DNA from: Borrelia maritima
GTDB lineage: Bacteria > Spirochaetota > Spirochaetia > Borreliales > Borreliaceae
Length of the DNA: 64,000 nt
Assembly: GCF_008931845.1 (NCBI RefSeq)
Contig: NZ_CP044535.1
Location: forward strand, 682,001-746,000
Direction of reading: 5' to 3'
A model generated the notes under the pieces. The model saw nothing but the letters and a program-made list of their open reading frames with translations, was not told where the DNA came from and did not search any database. Shown here piece by piece: positions 27,913 to 36,835 of this stretch; position 1 is the first letter of the stretch, and every line of letters starts with the position of its first letter. Both the position numbers and the translations under genes were made by a program.

Positions 27913-28955
27913 TTTAATTCCTGGTTTTTATTAATTATTTTTTTTACTTTTTCAATTTCTAAAGGTATTTTGCTTTTTCGCTTTGAATTCAGTTTTTCTT
28001 TTAGTAAAAGATTGTTAAATGCTTTTGCAAGTTCATATACTTTTTCTTCGCTTAAAGTAAAAGGAATTTGAATTTTTCTGTATTCTAATGGGTCTTGTAA
28101 AATTTGTGTCATTAAAATAATAGGATTTAAAAAGCTTGTTTTAAAAAATTTATAAAAATTCATTAAAAAAATAGTAAATGATGCAAACAATGCAAATAGA
28201 AAAATTCCAAGAATAGAATCGCTCTTTCTTTGCAGATATTTATCTATATAAAATTTTGTCTTCTCTATTTCTATTACTTTGTATTCACTAGGACTGTAAT
28301 AAACAAATATTTCATCTGATTTTGAATATATTATGTTTTCTTTTTCCTTAATTATTAATATAAAGGGATATTTTTCTTTAATGTAAGCTTTTTCATTTAT
28401 TATTGATATATTTTTAATGATATTAAATTCTTGTCTTTCTGGTATTGTATTTACAATTTTTGAACTTGATATTATTATGAAAAATGTAAATGGGATTAAC
28501 AGGCTCATTGAAAATGTTCTAGCAAATGCTATTAGTATAAGGTTTTTTTCTGTTGAATTGTAATATATTTCTATTATTAGATCGTTAAATCTAAGAAGTC
28601 TTAAAAATCTTAGTTTGAAAAGGGATAACATTATTGGATTTAATATGGTTTCTTGGGTAGCAATTATGTTTTTAAGTTGATATGAGCTGTAAAATGCTAA
28701 AGGAATGAGGCAGTGGATTATATCGAAGAATAGATTGTTTCTAACGTAGATTCCTAATCTTTGGGAAAGGTAAGCCTTGGTTATTTTGTATAAAAAAATA
28801 AAAATAAAAATTATGTCAAATAGGAAGCCAAGAAATATTAGTGCAAATCGTATTTTGTATGGTAAAAAAAGAACTATTGATAGCTCTTCGATTAAAAGTT
28901 CAAATATTGAAAAAATTATTATTGCTTTTAAGAAAATCGAAAATTTTTTTACCAT
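27909..28955 (-). CDS. Voltage-sensor-like membrane protein with HAMP-like tail
   Basis: A 348-residue protein with six predicted membrane segments at about 8-31, 38-60, 76-93, 105-130, 137-163 and 247-268. The first four resemble a voltage-sensing domain: acidic residues in segment 2 (Asp47) and segment 3 (Asp78), and a segment 4 with K114, R116, R119 and R122 at mostly three-residue spacing (FKLRFLRLLRF). Segments 5 and 6 enclose an extracytoplasmic region (about 165-245), and the tail (FLNPIILMTQILQDPLE... KVYELAKAFNNLLLKEK) looks like a HAMP linker. No kinase, cyclase or MCP output domain follows. The reading is inference; the function is unknown. It overlaps both neighbours. Confidence 0.6.
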   Translation of the reverse strand: MVKKFSIFLKAIIIFSIFELLIEELSIVLFLPYKIRFALIFLGFLFDIIFIFIFLYKITKAYLSQRLGIYVRNNLFFDIIHCLIPLAFYSSYQLKNIIATQETILNPIMLSLFKLRFLRLLRFNDLIIEIYYNSTEKNLILIAFARTFSMSLLIPFTFFIIISSSKIVNTIPERQEFNIIKNISIINEKAYIKEKYPFILIIKEKENIIYSKSDEIFVYYSPSEYKVIEIEKTKFYIDKYLQRKSDSILGIFLFALFASFTIFLMNFYKFFKTSFLNPIILMTQILQDPLEYRKIQIPFTLSEEKVYELAKAFNNLLLKEKLNSKRKSKIPLEIEKVKKIINKNQELK

Positions 28956-29812
28956 TTATTTACCCTGGCTATTTCTAATAATTCGTTGATTATTCTTGAA
29001 TCATATTCTCTGGGCCCTGATTGTTTTATTGAAAACCAACTTTCATCGTACCCAATAACACCTTTGACTGGATTGTTTTTGTATTTTGGAATTCTTGCTC
29101 TGGCTGAAAAAATGGCAATTAATGTTGAAATTGGAGACATTGTTTGTAAAGTTTCATATTTAAAAAAGCTTTCAATTATGAGTTTGGCTGTTTTTTCGTC
29201 TAGAAAATCGGTATCATTGCTTATTGATTTTGAAGTCGATTCAATATTTTTAATAGTCAGCTCTATTCCTTTTTCAAAGCAGTATTTAATTACCAGTACT
29301 TTCAAGAGAAGTAATATTTTTATATAATTTTTTATGATATCTGATGAATAAAGGGCTTTATTTTCTTTTTGTATTAAATATATTGTATAAGAATTTTTCC
29401 CCTCAAATAGTTTGTTTATGTAAAAAGTAATGTACCCATTGCTTATAGTATTAAAATTGTAAAAGAATTCTTTCCTTAAAGAAGCGTTAGCTTTAACAAA
29501 GTTAAATATCAAATTTAAGTCGTTTTTTGTTAATTCTTTAGTAAAAAGAGGCTTTACAATGCTAAAGTCAATAGCTTCAATGCCAGACAAAACAAATGGC
29601 GTAATCATTATATCTGTTTTATCTTTGATGTATTGAATTAGATCTTTTAGTTCTGATTCAAAATCATTCTTGATAAATGTAGTAATAGTTTTTTTGTTTT
29701 CTTTTAAGTAGCTAAGCATTTCAATTTCTTTTTCTATGGCAGATAAACTTTTTATGCTTTCATGATTGAATAGATAATGATACAAATGAGGGAAATATGG
29801 TTTTATATTCAT
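28949..29812 (-). CDS. Unknown 287-aa protein
   Basis: Soluble, mostly helical protein without a signal peptide (MNIKPYFPHLYHYLFNH). No domain is recognised. The most distinctive stretch is near the C-terminus, KGVIGYDESWFSIKQSGPREYDSRIINELLEIARV (in two parts: about 250-265 and 266-284). It overlaps gph by 4 bp and the voltage-sensor-like gene by 7 bp, so it is translationally coupled to both. Confidence 0.66.
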   Translation of the reverse strand: MNIKPYFPHLYHYLFNHESIKSLSAIEKEIEMLSYLKENKKTITTFIKNDFESELKDLIQYIKDKTDIMITPFVLSGIEAIDFSIVKPLFTKELTKNDLNLIFNFVKANASLRKEFFYNFNTISNGYITFYINKLFEGKNSYTIYLIQKENKALYSSDIIKNYIKILLLLKVLVIKYCFEKGIELTIKNIESTSKSISNDTDFLDEKTAKLIIESFFKYETLQTMSPISTLIAIFSARARIPKYKNNPVKGVIGYDESWFSIKQSGPREYDSRIINELLEIARVNKW

Positions 29813-30471
29813 ATGATTAGATCCAGTAATTCAAGCGGTTTGTGGATTATATGCTTTGCTCCACTTTGTTTTAATTCTTGAACACTTCTAAACCCCCAAG
29901 AAACCCCTATTGGAATAAATCCCGCATTTAGTGCAGTTAGCATATCCACATCGCTGTCTCCAATATATGCAATTTCTTCTTTACGGACATTTAATTCTAA
30001 TATCATATCAAGGGCATTCTCAGGATCTGGCTTTGGTGGGAATTTTTTTGAACAACCCCTGACTTCAAAGAAAAATATATTTCCAAAAATATTTTGTACT
30101 AAATTTATTAATTCTTCATGGTTTTTGTTGCTTAAAATTCCAATTGGAATTTTAAGTTTATTTAGATTTTCTAGAAGGGTTTTTATGTTTTTGTATGGTT
30201 GTGTTTGAGATGAAAGGTTTTTATTGTATTCTTTTACAAATTCTTTGTAAAGTTTGTCTTGTAAGTTAGGATTATTGGAATCAAGAGATAGTAGTTTTAG
30301 AGTGTCTATTACAAATTTGTTAAATCCTCTGCCAACAAGATCATTAAATTTTTCTAACTTTATTGCATCATATCCTAAGTTTGAAAGAGCAGAATTCATT
30401 GAGAATGCAATATCCATGATGCTATTTACCAGGGTTCCATCCATATCAAAAATGCAGGTTTTGATTTTCAT
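29809..30471 (-). CDS. gph: HAD-family phosphatase, phosphoglycolate phosphatase-like
   Basis: A 220-residue haloacid-dehalogenase hydrolase. Motif I is IFDMDGTLVNS (nucleophile Asp9), motif II GILSNKN (about 114-120), the motif III lysine is in PPKPDPENAL (about 145-154), and motif IV is IGDSDVDMLTALNAG (about 170-184). A helical cap occupies about 15-85, as in Gph/PPase-type HADs. The substrate is not provable from sequence; a phosphoglycolate or pyrophosphate role is usual for this subgroup. It is the first gene of the leftward four-gene unit and divergent from the ABC transporter. Confidence 0.85.
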   Translation of the reverse strand: MKIKTCIFDMDGTLVNSIMDIAFSMNSALSNLGYDAIKLEKFNDLVGRGFNKFVIDTLKLLSLDSNNPNLQDKLYKEFVKEYNKNLSSQTQPYKNIKTLLENLNKLKIPIGILSNKNHEELINLVQNIFGNIFFFEVRGCSKKFPPKPDPENALDMILELNVRKEEIAYIGDSDVDMLTALNAGFIPIGVSWGFRSVQELKQSGAKHIIHKPLELLDLII

Positions 30472-30621
30472 AATACTCTCTTTTATAATGGTTTAATTAT
30501 TCTTTTATTTTAACATTAATTTGTTCTGTTTATTAAGATTTTTATATTTTAAGGATTTTTTATTTACTAGTAATTAATTTTATAAATAATTTATTTTGTT
30601 TATTAAAATGCAAAAATGCTA

Positions 30622-30650
30622 TTGAAAATATAAACTTTAAGTTTTATCAT
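30622..30650 (+). promoter_or_regulatory. Candidate promoter of the nucleoside ABC operon
   Basis: TTGAAA (30622-30627), a 17-bp spacer and TATCAT (30645-30650) lie 62 bp upstream of the transporter GTG start, within the 241-bp divergent region shared with gph. Confidence 0.45.
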
Positions 30651-30712
30651 ATTTGATTAGAATAGAATGTTGTAGGTCATTGTGTTTAATGTTTTATTAG
30701 GGTTAAGGCTTA

Positions 30713-32326
30713 GTGAAAGAAGATATACTGGTATTAGAAAATATTACAAAAAGGTATGGTGATTTTGTTGCCAATGATAATGTTTCTATTAAATTTAGGC
30801 CAGGCGAAGTTCATGCTATTCTTGGAGAAAATGGTGCTGGAAAGACTACCCTAATGAAGACTATTTATGGTATTCATCAAGTAAATAGCGGGCGAATTAT
30901 TTTAAAGGGTCAAGAAGTAAGCTTTAAGGATTCAAGTGAAGCTATTCAAAATGGGATTGGAATGGTTTTCCAACATTTTATGTTAATTCCACAATTTACC
31001 GCTGTTCAAAACATTATTTTAGGTTATGAAAACTCAAAATTTGGTTTTCTTGATTACAAACAAGCTAAAAGCAAAATAAAGCATCTTTCAGAAAAGTATG
31101 GTTTAAAGATAGATTTAGAGAAAAAGGTTGAAGATTTAAGTGTTGGTATGGAGCAAAAAATAGAGATATTGAAAGTTCTTTATCGAAATGCAGATATTAT
31201 TATTTTTGATGAACCTACTGCAGTGCTTGCCCCGAGTGAAGTTGATGAGTTTATGAATATTTTAAAAGTGCTTACTCAAGAAGGTCATACTGTAATACTT
31301 ATTACTCACAAAATAAAAGAAATCAGATCAATTGCAAAGCAATGTACAATTATGCGTCTTGGGAAAGTTGTGAGCACTGTTAATATTGCCGAAATTGATG
31401 ACAAAGATCTTACAAAATTAATGATAGGCAAAGAGATTGCACTTCGTTCATCTAAAATTCAATTTAGAGGCCATTTTAATGTTCTTGAAATAAGAAATTT
31501 AAGTGTTAAAGATGAAAGAGGGGTTTTAAAGGTTAAAGACGTTGATCTTAATTTGAAAAATGGTGAAATTCTTGGGATATCGGGCATTGAAGGAAGTGGC
31601 CAAGAGGATTTAGTTGATGCAATTTTAGGTTTGAAAAGCATATTTAAGGGTGATATTTTAAAAAAAAATTCTTCAGGAAGCTTGGAATCTTTAAAGGGTT
31701 TAACGATTAAGCAAATAATAGATAAAAAAATTGGCAGTATTCCTTCTGACAGGCAAAGACATGGTCTTATTTTGGAATTTAATGTTATGCAAAATATTGG
31801 ACTTAAGAGCTTTGATGATCCCGATTATTTGAAATTAAAAAAAATCCCTTCAAAGGTTAATTTTGACTTGAAAAAATTAAATTTTTTCAATTTTATTAAA
31901 AGACAATTTGATAAGGTTAAAAGACAATTTGTAGGATTTGATCTTAAAATTTTAAAGAAATTGAGCAATCAACTTGTAAATTATTTTGATATTAGACCAA
32001 GAGGTATTTTAAATAAGGTGAAATATTTATCTGGAGGTAATCAGCAAAAAGTTATTATTGCTCGTGAGGTTAGTTTAGAGCCAGATATTCTTTTGGCTAT
32101 TCAACCCACAAGAGGGCTTGATGTTGGAGCTGTTGAGAATATTTATAAAAGAATAATAGAACAAAGAGATGCGGGTAGATCTGTTTTGTTAGTTTCTCTT
32201 GAACTTGATGAACTTGTTAATGTTTGTGACAGAATAGCTGTAATGCATGATGGAAGAATAGTGGGTATTTTAGAGGACAATTTTGATATTGATCTTATTG
32301 GTAAAATGATGATAGGTTTAAGCTAA
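30713..32326 (+). CDS. ABC transporter ATPase, nucleoside/simple-sugar type
   Basis: A 537-residue double ATPase of the CUT2/BMP type. NBD1 has Walker A GENGAGKTT (about 39-47), signature LSVGMEQKIEIL and Walker B IIIFDEPTA. NBD2 has the degenerate Walker A GIEGSGQEDL, signature LSGGNQQKVIIARE and ILLAIQPTRGLD. A Lys/Phe-rich insertion in NBD2 (about 375-440) contains a tandem 7-residue repeat (IKRQFDK-VKRQFVG). Often labelled mglA, but with the two RbsC-type permeases and the Bmp lipoproteins elsewhere in Borrelia it is better seen as a purine-nucleoside importer. The start is GTG 30713 with AAGG; the stop abuts the first permease ATG. Confidence 0.9.
   Translation: MKEDILVLENITKRYGDFVANDNVSIKFRPGEVHAILGENGAGKTTLMKTIYGIHQVNSGRIILKGQEVSFKDSSEAIQNGIGMVFQHFMLIPQFTAVQNIILGYENSKFGFLDYKQAKSKIKHLSEKYGLKIDLEKKVEDLSVGMEQKIEILKVLYRNADIIIFDEPTAVLAPSEVDEFMNILKVLTQEGHTVILITHKIKEIRSIAKQCTIMRLGKVVSTVNIAEIDDKDLTKLMIGKEIALRSSKIQFRGHFNVLEIRNLSVKDERGVLKVKDVDLNLKNGEILGISGIEGSGQEDLVDAILGLKSIFKGDILKKNSSGSLESLKGLTIKQIIDKKIGSIPSDRQRHGLILEFNVMQNIGLKSFDDPDYLKLKKIPSKVNFDLKKLNFFNFIKRQFDKVKRQFVGFDLKILKKLSNQLVNYFDIRPRGILNKVKYLSGGNQQKVIIAREVSLEPDILLAIQPTRGLDVGAVENIYKRIIEQRDAGRSVLLVSLELDELVNVCDRIAVMHDGRIVGILEDNFDIDLIGKMMIGLS
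31896..31931 (+). repeat. 15-bp direct repeat inside the ABC ATPase gene
   Basis: TTAAAAGACAATTTG occurs at 31896-31910 and 31917-31931, a 21-bp (7-codon) period, in the linker inserted in the second ATPase domain. The product reads IKRQFDK then VKRQFVG. Confidence 0.85.
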
Positions 32327-33478
32327 ATGATAATTAGTAAAAACGCATGTAGTAAGTTTGTGTTGAAATTTTTAAATTCTTCAACATTTATTAGTGTTTT
32401 TGCTTTACTTGTTGGATTTTTAATTGTTGGACTAGTGGTGATGGTGTTTGGCCATTCTCCTTTTAGAATGTATTTTGTAATACTGGAGATTCTCTTTTCG
32501 TCTCCCAAGCATTTAGCTTATATTTTAAGTTATTCGGCCCCTTTGATCTTTACAGGCCTTTCTATTGGTATTTCTTTAAAAACAGGTCTTTTTAATATTG
32601 GAGTTGAAGGTCAGTTTATATTAGGGTCTATTGTTGCTCTAATGGCATCGATTTTACTTAACTTGCCTCCCGTTTTACATGTAATTACTATTTTTGTTAT
32701 TACGTTTTTAGCGTCAGGCAGTTTGGGCATTTTAATTGGATATTTAAAAGCTAAATTCAATATTAGTGAAGTGATTTCAGGAATAATGTTTAATTGGATA
32801 TTGTTTCATTTGAATAATATAATTTTAGATTTTAGCTTTATTAAAAGAGATAATAGTGATTTTTCAAAATCCATTAAAGAAAGTGCATATATTGATTTTT
32901 TAGGCTCTTGGAAACTCTCACCAGAAGGTCTTGCTTATAGATCTTCTCATCCTTTTATTAATGAGCTTTTAAAAGCACCTCTTCATTTTGGGATAATTTT
33001 GGGTATAATTTTTGCTATTTTAATATGGTTTTTACTTAATAAAACTATTATTGGATTTAAAATAAATGCCGTAGGAAATAATATTGAAGCTTCAAGATGT
33101 ATGGGGATTAATGTAAAAACCGTTCTAATCTTTTCAATGTTTCTCTCAGCAGCTGTTGCAGGTCTTGCTGGTGCTATTCAAATTATGGGTGTTAATAAAG
33201 CTATATTTAAGCTTTCTTATATGGAAGGAATTGGTTTTAATGGGATAGCTGTTTCTTTAATAGGAAACAATTCGCCTATTGGAATAATTTTTTCTAGCAT
33301 TCTTTTTTCTATATTGCTTTATGGAAGCAGTAGGGTTCAAAGCTTAATGGGTCTTCCATCTTCAATTGTATCTTTGATGATGGGAATAATTGTTCTAGTA
33401 ATTTCTGCTAGTTATTTTTTAAATAAAATCTTTTTAAAAGGTGTTAAGGGTGTCAAATACAATAATATTTTTGATTAG
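32327..33478 (+). CDS. ABC permease 1, nucleoside/simple-sugar type
   Basis: A 383-residue integral membrane protein of the BPD_transp_2 family. Multiple helices run across residues 20-375; family landmarks are GLFNIGVEGQFILGSIVAL (about 88-106), AKFNISEVISGIMFNWIL (about 141-158), and NAVGNNIEASRCMGINVK (about 247-264) with AGLAGAIQIMG after it. The ATG immediately follows the ATPase stop (TAAATG), so translation is coupled. It pairs with the second permease to form a heterodimeric channel. Confidence 0.92.
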   Translation: MIISKNACSKFVLKFLNSSTFISVFALLVGFLIVGLVVMVFGHSPFRMYFVILEILFSSPKHLAYILSYSAPLIFTGLSIGISLKTGLFNIGVEGQFILGSIVALMASILLNLPPVLHVITIFVITFLASGSLGILIGYLKAKFNISEVISGIMFNWILFHLNNIILDFSFIKRDNSDFSKSIKESAYIDFLGSWKLSPEGLAYRSSHPFINELLKAPLHFGIILGIIFAILIWFLLNKTIIGFKINAVGNNIEASRCMGINVKTVLIFSMFLSAAVAGLAGAIQIMGVNKAIFKLSYMEGIGFNGIAVSLIGNNSPIGIIFSSILFSILLYGSSRVQSLMGLPSSIVSLMMGIIVLVISASYFLNKIFLKGVKGVKYNNIFD

Positions 33479-34376
33479 CGAAACTTTAATAAATTCTCAA
33501 ACCTTAATTTTAGCTGGGCTTGGGGGTCTTATAAGTGAGAAAAGTGGAATTATTAATATTGGACTTGAAGGAATAATGACAATAGGAGCATTTTCAGGGG
33601 CTACAGTTGCATATTTTACAAATGACCCATTATTTTCAATTTTTGTTGGCGGATTAGCGGGACTTGTGCTTGCTTTTTTACACGCTGTTTTTACAATTTT
33701 TTTAAAATCAGATCAAATTATAACGGGAATGGCGCTTAATTTTTTAGGGCCTTCTATTGCTGTTTTTATAAGCACTTTGATTTTTTCTTCTATTTCAACT
33801 CCTCCTATAGACATAAAGTTGCCTATACTTTTTGATGGAATTTTAAGTAAAACGTCTTTTATTTTCCAAATTTTTGGTAAAAGATATTCTATATACATTG
33901 CGATACTTAGTGTGGTTTTGTTTCATATTATTTTCAAATATACTAAAATTGGGCTTAGAATTAATGCTAGTGGCGAAAATCCAGAAGTGTTAGAGTCTGT
34001 TGGAGTTAGCGTAAATAAAATTAGATTTTTTTGTGTTCTTTTGAGTGGTTTCTTAGCAGGAGTTTCAGGCGCTGTTCTTACAACAGTGATTGCGTCAAGC
34101 TATGTTCAAGGGGTTACAGGAGGGCAAGGTTTTATTGCTATTGTAATGTTAATTTTTGGAAAATGGACGCCTTTAGGGGTTTTAATAGGCAGCTTTTTGT
34201 TTTCATTTGTGAAAACTTTAGCAATTGTTTTGGCTCAATCGTCTTTTTTATTTTTAATAATGCCTTCTAAAATTTTAGTTATTACTCCATATTTAATTAT
34301 TATTATAAGTCTTATCTTTTTTTCAAAAAGACATTATGCACCTAAGTTTTTAGGAATACCCTATAAAAAGCATTAG
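33450..34376 (+). CDS. ABC permease 2, nucleoside/simple-sugar type
   Basis: A 308-residue BPD_transp_2 permease, shorter than its partner. Landmarks: EKSGIINIGLEGIMTIGAFS (about 31-50), LKSDQIITGMALNFLGPS and INASGENPEVLESVGVSVNK (about 172-191), then GFLAGVSGAVLT. The start is GTG 33450, with AAAAGG (33436-33441) 8 bases upstream; GTG 33441 lacks a ribosome site. It overlaps permease 1 by 29 bp. Last gene of the transporter operon. Confidence 0.92.
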   Translation: MSNTIIFLISETLINSQTLILAGLGGLISEKSGIINIGLEGIMTIGAFSGATVAYFTNDPLFSIFVGGLAGLVLAFLHAVFTIFLKSDQIITGMALNFLGPSIAVFISTLIFSSISTPPIDIKLPILFDGILSKTSFIFQIFGKRYSIYIAILSVVLFHIIFKYTKIGLRINASGENPEVLESVGVSVNKIRFFCVLLSGFLAGVSGAVLTTVIASSYVQGVTGGQGFIAIVMLIFGKWTPLGVLIGSFLFSFVKTLAIVLAQSSFLFLIMPSKILVITPYLIIIISLIFFSKRHYAPKFLGIPYKKH

Positions 34377-34540
34377 AGTTGATAATAGCTTGTAATTTGT
34401 TTTTCATATGTTTGTCATGTTGTGAAAATTCTTTCAATGTTTTAAGAGTTTTTAATTTTTTGCTGTAAAATTTTTTTTGATACCCTTTGATCTTAAGTTT
34501 GTTTGATTAAATAAGTAGATGATTTGTGAGGTAGTTTATT

Positions 34541-36805
34541 ATGTTGTTGAAGCTTAAATATAGGTTTGTTGGATTTTTATTATTGTTTTTAGTTTTCATA
34601 TTGTTACTTTTTTCTATGATTTTTAACTTTGTTTTATGTGGTTATTTAGAAGATTATTATAAGCAACTTACAAGGGCGCAGGTAAGAAGAGCAGCTTTTT
34701 CTACACAGTCTTTTTTGGACACTCTTTATGTGATAATCAGCGGTGCAGCTTCCAATTTAGCACTTGAAACCTTATCAGAGTTTGCAATTTCTGAGAATAG
34801 AGGGAAAGATTTTTCTGAGTCCGAGTTGGTAGCTTTGAGGAAAAATTCAAAATTTGTTATTGATTCTGTAAAGGTGAGCAAAAACTATCGACAATATTTA
34901 TACAATTTTATGTCCAATCTTAAAAATGATACTTTTTTTGAAGAATTTGCTTTTTTTGATTTTGAAGGGAGAATAATTGTTAGTACAAGACATGAAAATA
35001 ATATGGATTTTGGGCATTCTGAAGCTAACACTAATTATTTTAAAAAAGTCGTTGAAGATTATAGGCAAAGCCAATTAAAATTTGTAGGTTGGTATTCAGA
35101 TCTTTCTGAAGGAATATCCGCAGAGGTTGCTATTAGATCTAAACAAAGTGAAAAAAAGGCTTTTGCAATAATTGTACCTGTATATTCTCCAGAAGATAAA
35201 CTTGTGTGTGGGTATTTGGCTGGATATTTGCTTAATGATATTATAGCAGATAGTTTTGATCGATTTAGGTTCGGTTTTTATAAAAGAGGCAATTTTATTT
35301 ATGTGGATCCCAATAATATAGCAGTTAATCCTTTTGAAGAATACAATGAAACCAGTAGGATTAGTTCTAAATTTTTAAATATTTTTAAAGATGTTTTTTC
35401 TAAGCCACCTTTTCCATCAAATATTGCCAGCGAAGTGTCGGTTTACACTATTGATAGAATATTTTTACCCGAAATGGGAGAAGATTGTTATTATGCAATG
35501 TTGCCCATAAGTAGTAAATTCGGAGAAAAGAGTGGGATACTTATTGCCAGGCTTCCTTATAAAGACATTTATGGAGTAATATCTAGCCTAAGATTTCAGT
35601 ATATTTTATATTCTTTATTGGGCATTATTGCATTAAGTATTATTCTTTTAACTAGAATAGATAGGATTATTAGTTTTCGTTTAAACGCAATTAGAGTTTT
35701 AGTTCAAGATATGGTTAAGGGCAATTTAGATAAAGATTATGCTTTTAATGATGATGAAAATGCTCTTGATGAACTTGGTATGTTAAGCCTTCAGGTTGTG
35801 AAAATGAAAAAAGCTATTTCTATAGCAATTGCTAGTGTTTTGAGAAATATTAGTTATGTGAATAAGGCAAGTTTAGAAGTTGCCAGTTCAAGTCAAAACT
35901 TAAGCTCTAGCGCATTACAACAGGCATCTGCTCTTGAAGAAATGTCAGCTAATGTTGAGCAAATAGCTTCAGGTGTCAACATGAGTGCTAATAATTCTTA
36001 TGAAACAGAACAAATAGCTTTGAAGACGAATGAAAATTCTCAGATAGGTGGTAGAGCTGTTGAAGAATCTGTTATTGCTATGCAAGACATTGTAGAGAAA
36101 GTTAGTGTTATTGAAGAAATAGCTAGAAAAACTAATTTGCTTGCTTTGAATGCGGCCATTGAAGCTGCAAGAGCGGGTGATGAAGGAAAAGGATTTGCTG
36201 TTGTGGCTAGTGAGATTAGAAAGTTAGCCGATCTTAGTAAAATTTCGGCTCTTGAGATTGGGGAGTTAGTTGAAGATAACTCTAAGGTAGCAACTGAAGC
36301 GGGATTGATCTTTAAAGAAATGCTACCTGAAATAGAAGAAACAGCTAATCTTGTTAAGAAGATTTCAGAAGGTAGTTCTAAGCAGAGTGATCAGATTGCT
36401 CAATTTAAAATGGCTTTAGATCAGGTTGGAGAAGTTGTTCAGTCTTCAGCTTCAAGCAGTGAGCAGCTTTCTAGTATGTCCGATAAAATGTTAGAGAAGT
36501 CTAAGGAACTTAGAAAATCTGTATTATTTTTTAAAATTAAAGATTCTAAAATTGAAAATTTGCAAGATGATGATTACGATTTCAGGTTAATAGATTGTCC
36601 TGAGAATTCTTTTAAAGATGAAAATCAAAATTTGAAAACCAATGGAATTTCGACTTTAAATGATAGTAGGCATAATTATTCTTTAAGTACTGATGACGAG
36701 TCTTCTGTAATAACTAATACTATTAATAAGCGAGTTGATCCCAAAAAAGCTATCGATATTGCTGATAAGGATTTAAATTTTGATGATGATTTTTCAGAGT
36801 TTTAG
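34541..36805 (+). CDS. mcp4: Methyl-accepting chemotaxis protein Mcp4
   Basis: A 754-residue chemoreceptor: transmembrane helix 1 (about 9-33), a large extracytoplasmic sensing region (about 34-345, layout of a double Cache domain), helix 2 (about 350-370), HAMP (about 371-430), and a signalling domain with the conserved hairpin [20 protein letters not shown] (about 527-546). A Ser/Asp-rich tail of about 85 residues follows the coiled coil, without an obvious CheR-binding pentapeptide. The ligand is unknown. A tandem paralogue follows 30 bp later. Confidence 0.94.
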   Translation: MLLKLKYRFVGFLLLFLVFILLLFSMIFNFVLCGYLEDYYKQLTRAQVRRAAFSTQSFLDTLYVIISGAASNLALETLSEFAISENRGKDFSESELVALRKNSKFVIDSVKVSKNYRQYLYNFMSNLKNDTFFEEFAFFDFEGRIIVSTRHENNMDFGHSEANTNYFKKVVEDYRQSQLKFVGWYSDLSEGISAEVAIRSKQSEKKAFAIIVPVYSPEDKLVCGYLAGYLLNDIIADSFDRFRFGFYKRGNFIYVDPNNIAVNPFEEYNETSRISSKFLNIFKDVFSKPPFPSNIASEVSVYTIDRIFLPEMGEDCYYAMLPISSKFGEKSGILIARLPYKDIYGVISSLRFQYILYSLLGIIALSIILLTRIDRIISFRLNAIRVLVQDMVKGNLDKDYAFNDDENALDELGMLSLQVVKMKKAISIAIASVLRNISYVNKASLEVASSSQNLSSSALQQASALEEMSANVEQIASGVNMSANNSYETEQIALKTNENSQIGGRAVEESVIAMQDIVEKVSVIEEIARKTNLLALNAAIEAARAGDEGKGFAVVASEIRKLADLSKISALEIGELVEDNSKVATEAGLIFKEMLPEIEETANLVKKISEGSSKQSDQIAQFKMALDQVGEVVQSSASSSEQLSSMSDKMLEKSKELRKSVLFFKIKDSKIENLQDDDYDFRLIDCPENSFKDENQNLKTNGISTLNDSRHNYSLSTDDESSVITNTINKRVDPKKAIDIADKDLNFDDDFSEF

Positions 36806-36835
36806 AATTTATTTTTTGTAAAAGAGGTGGTTAGT

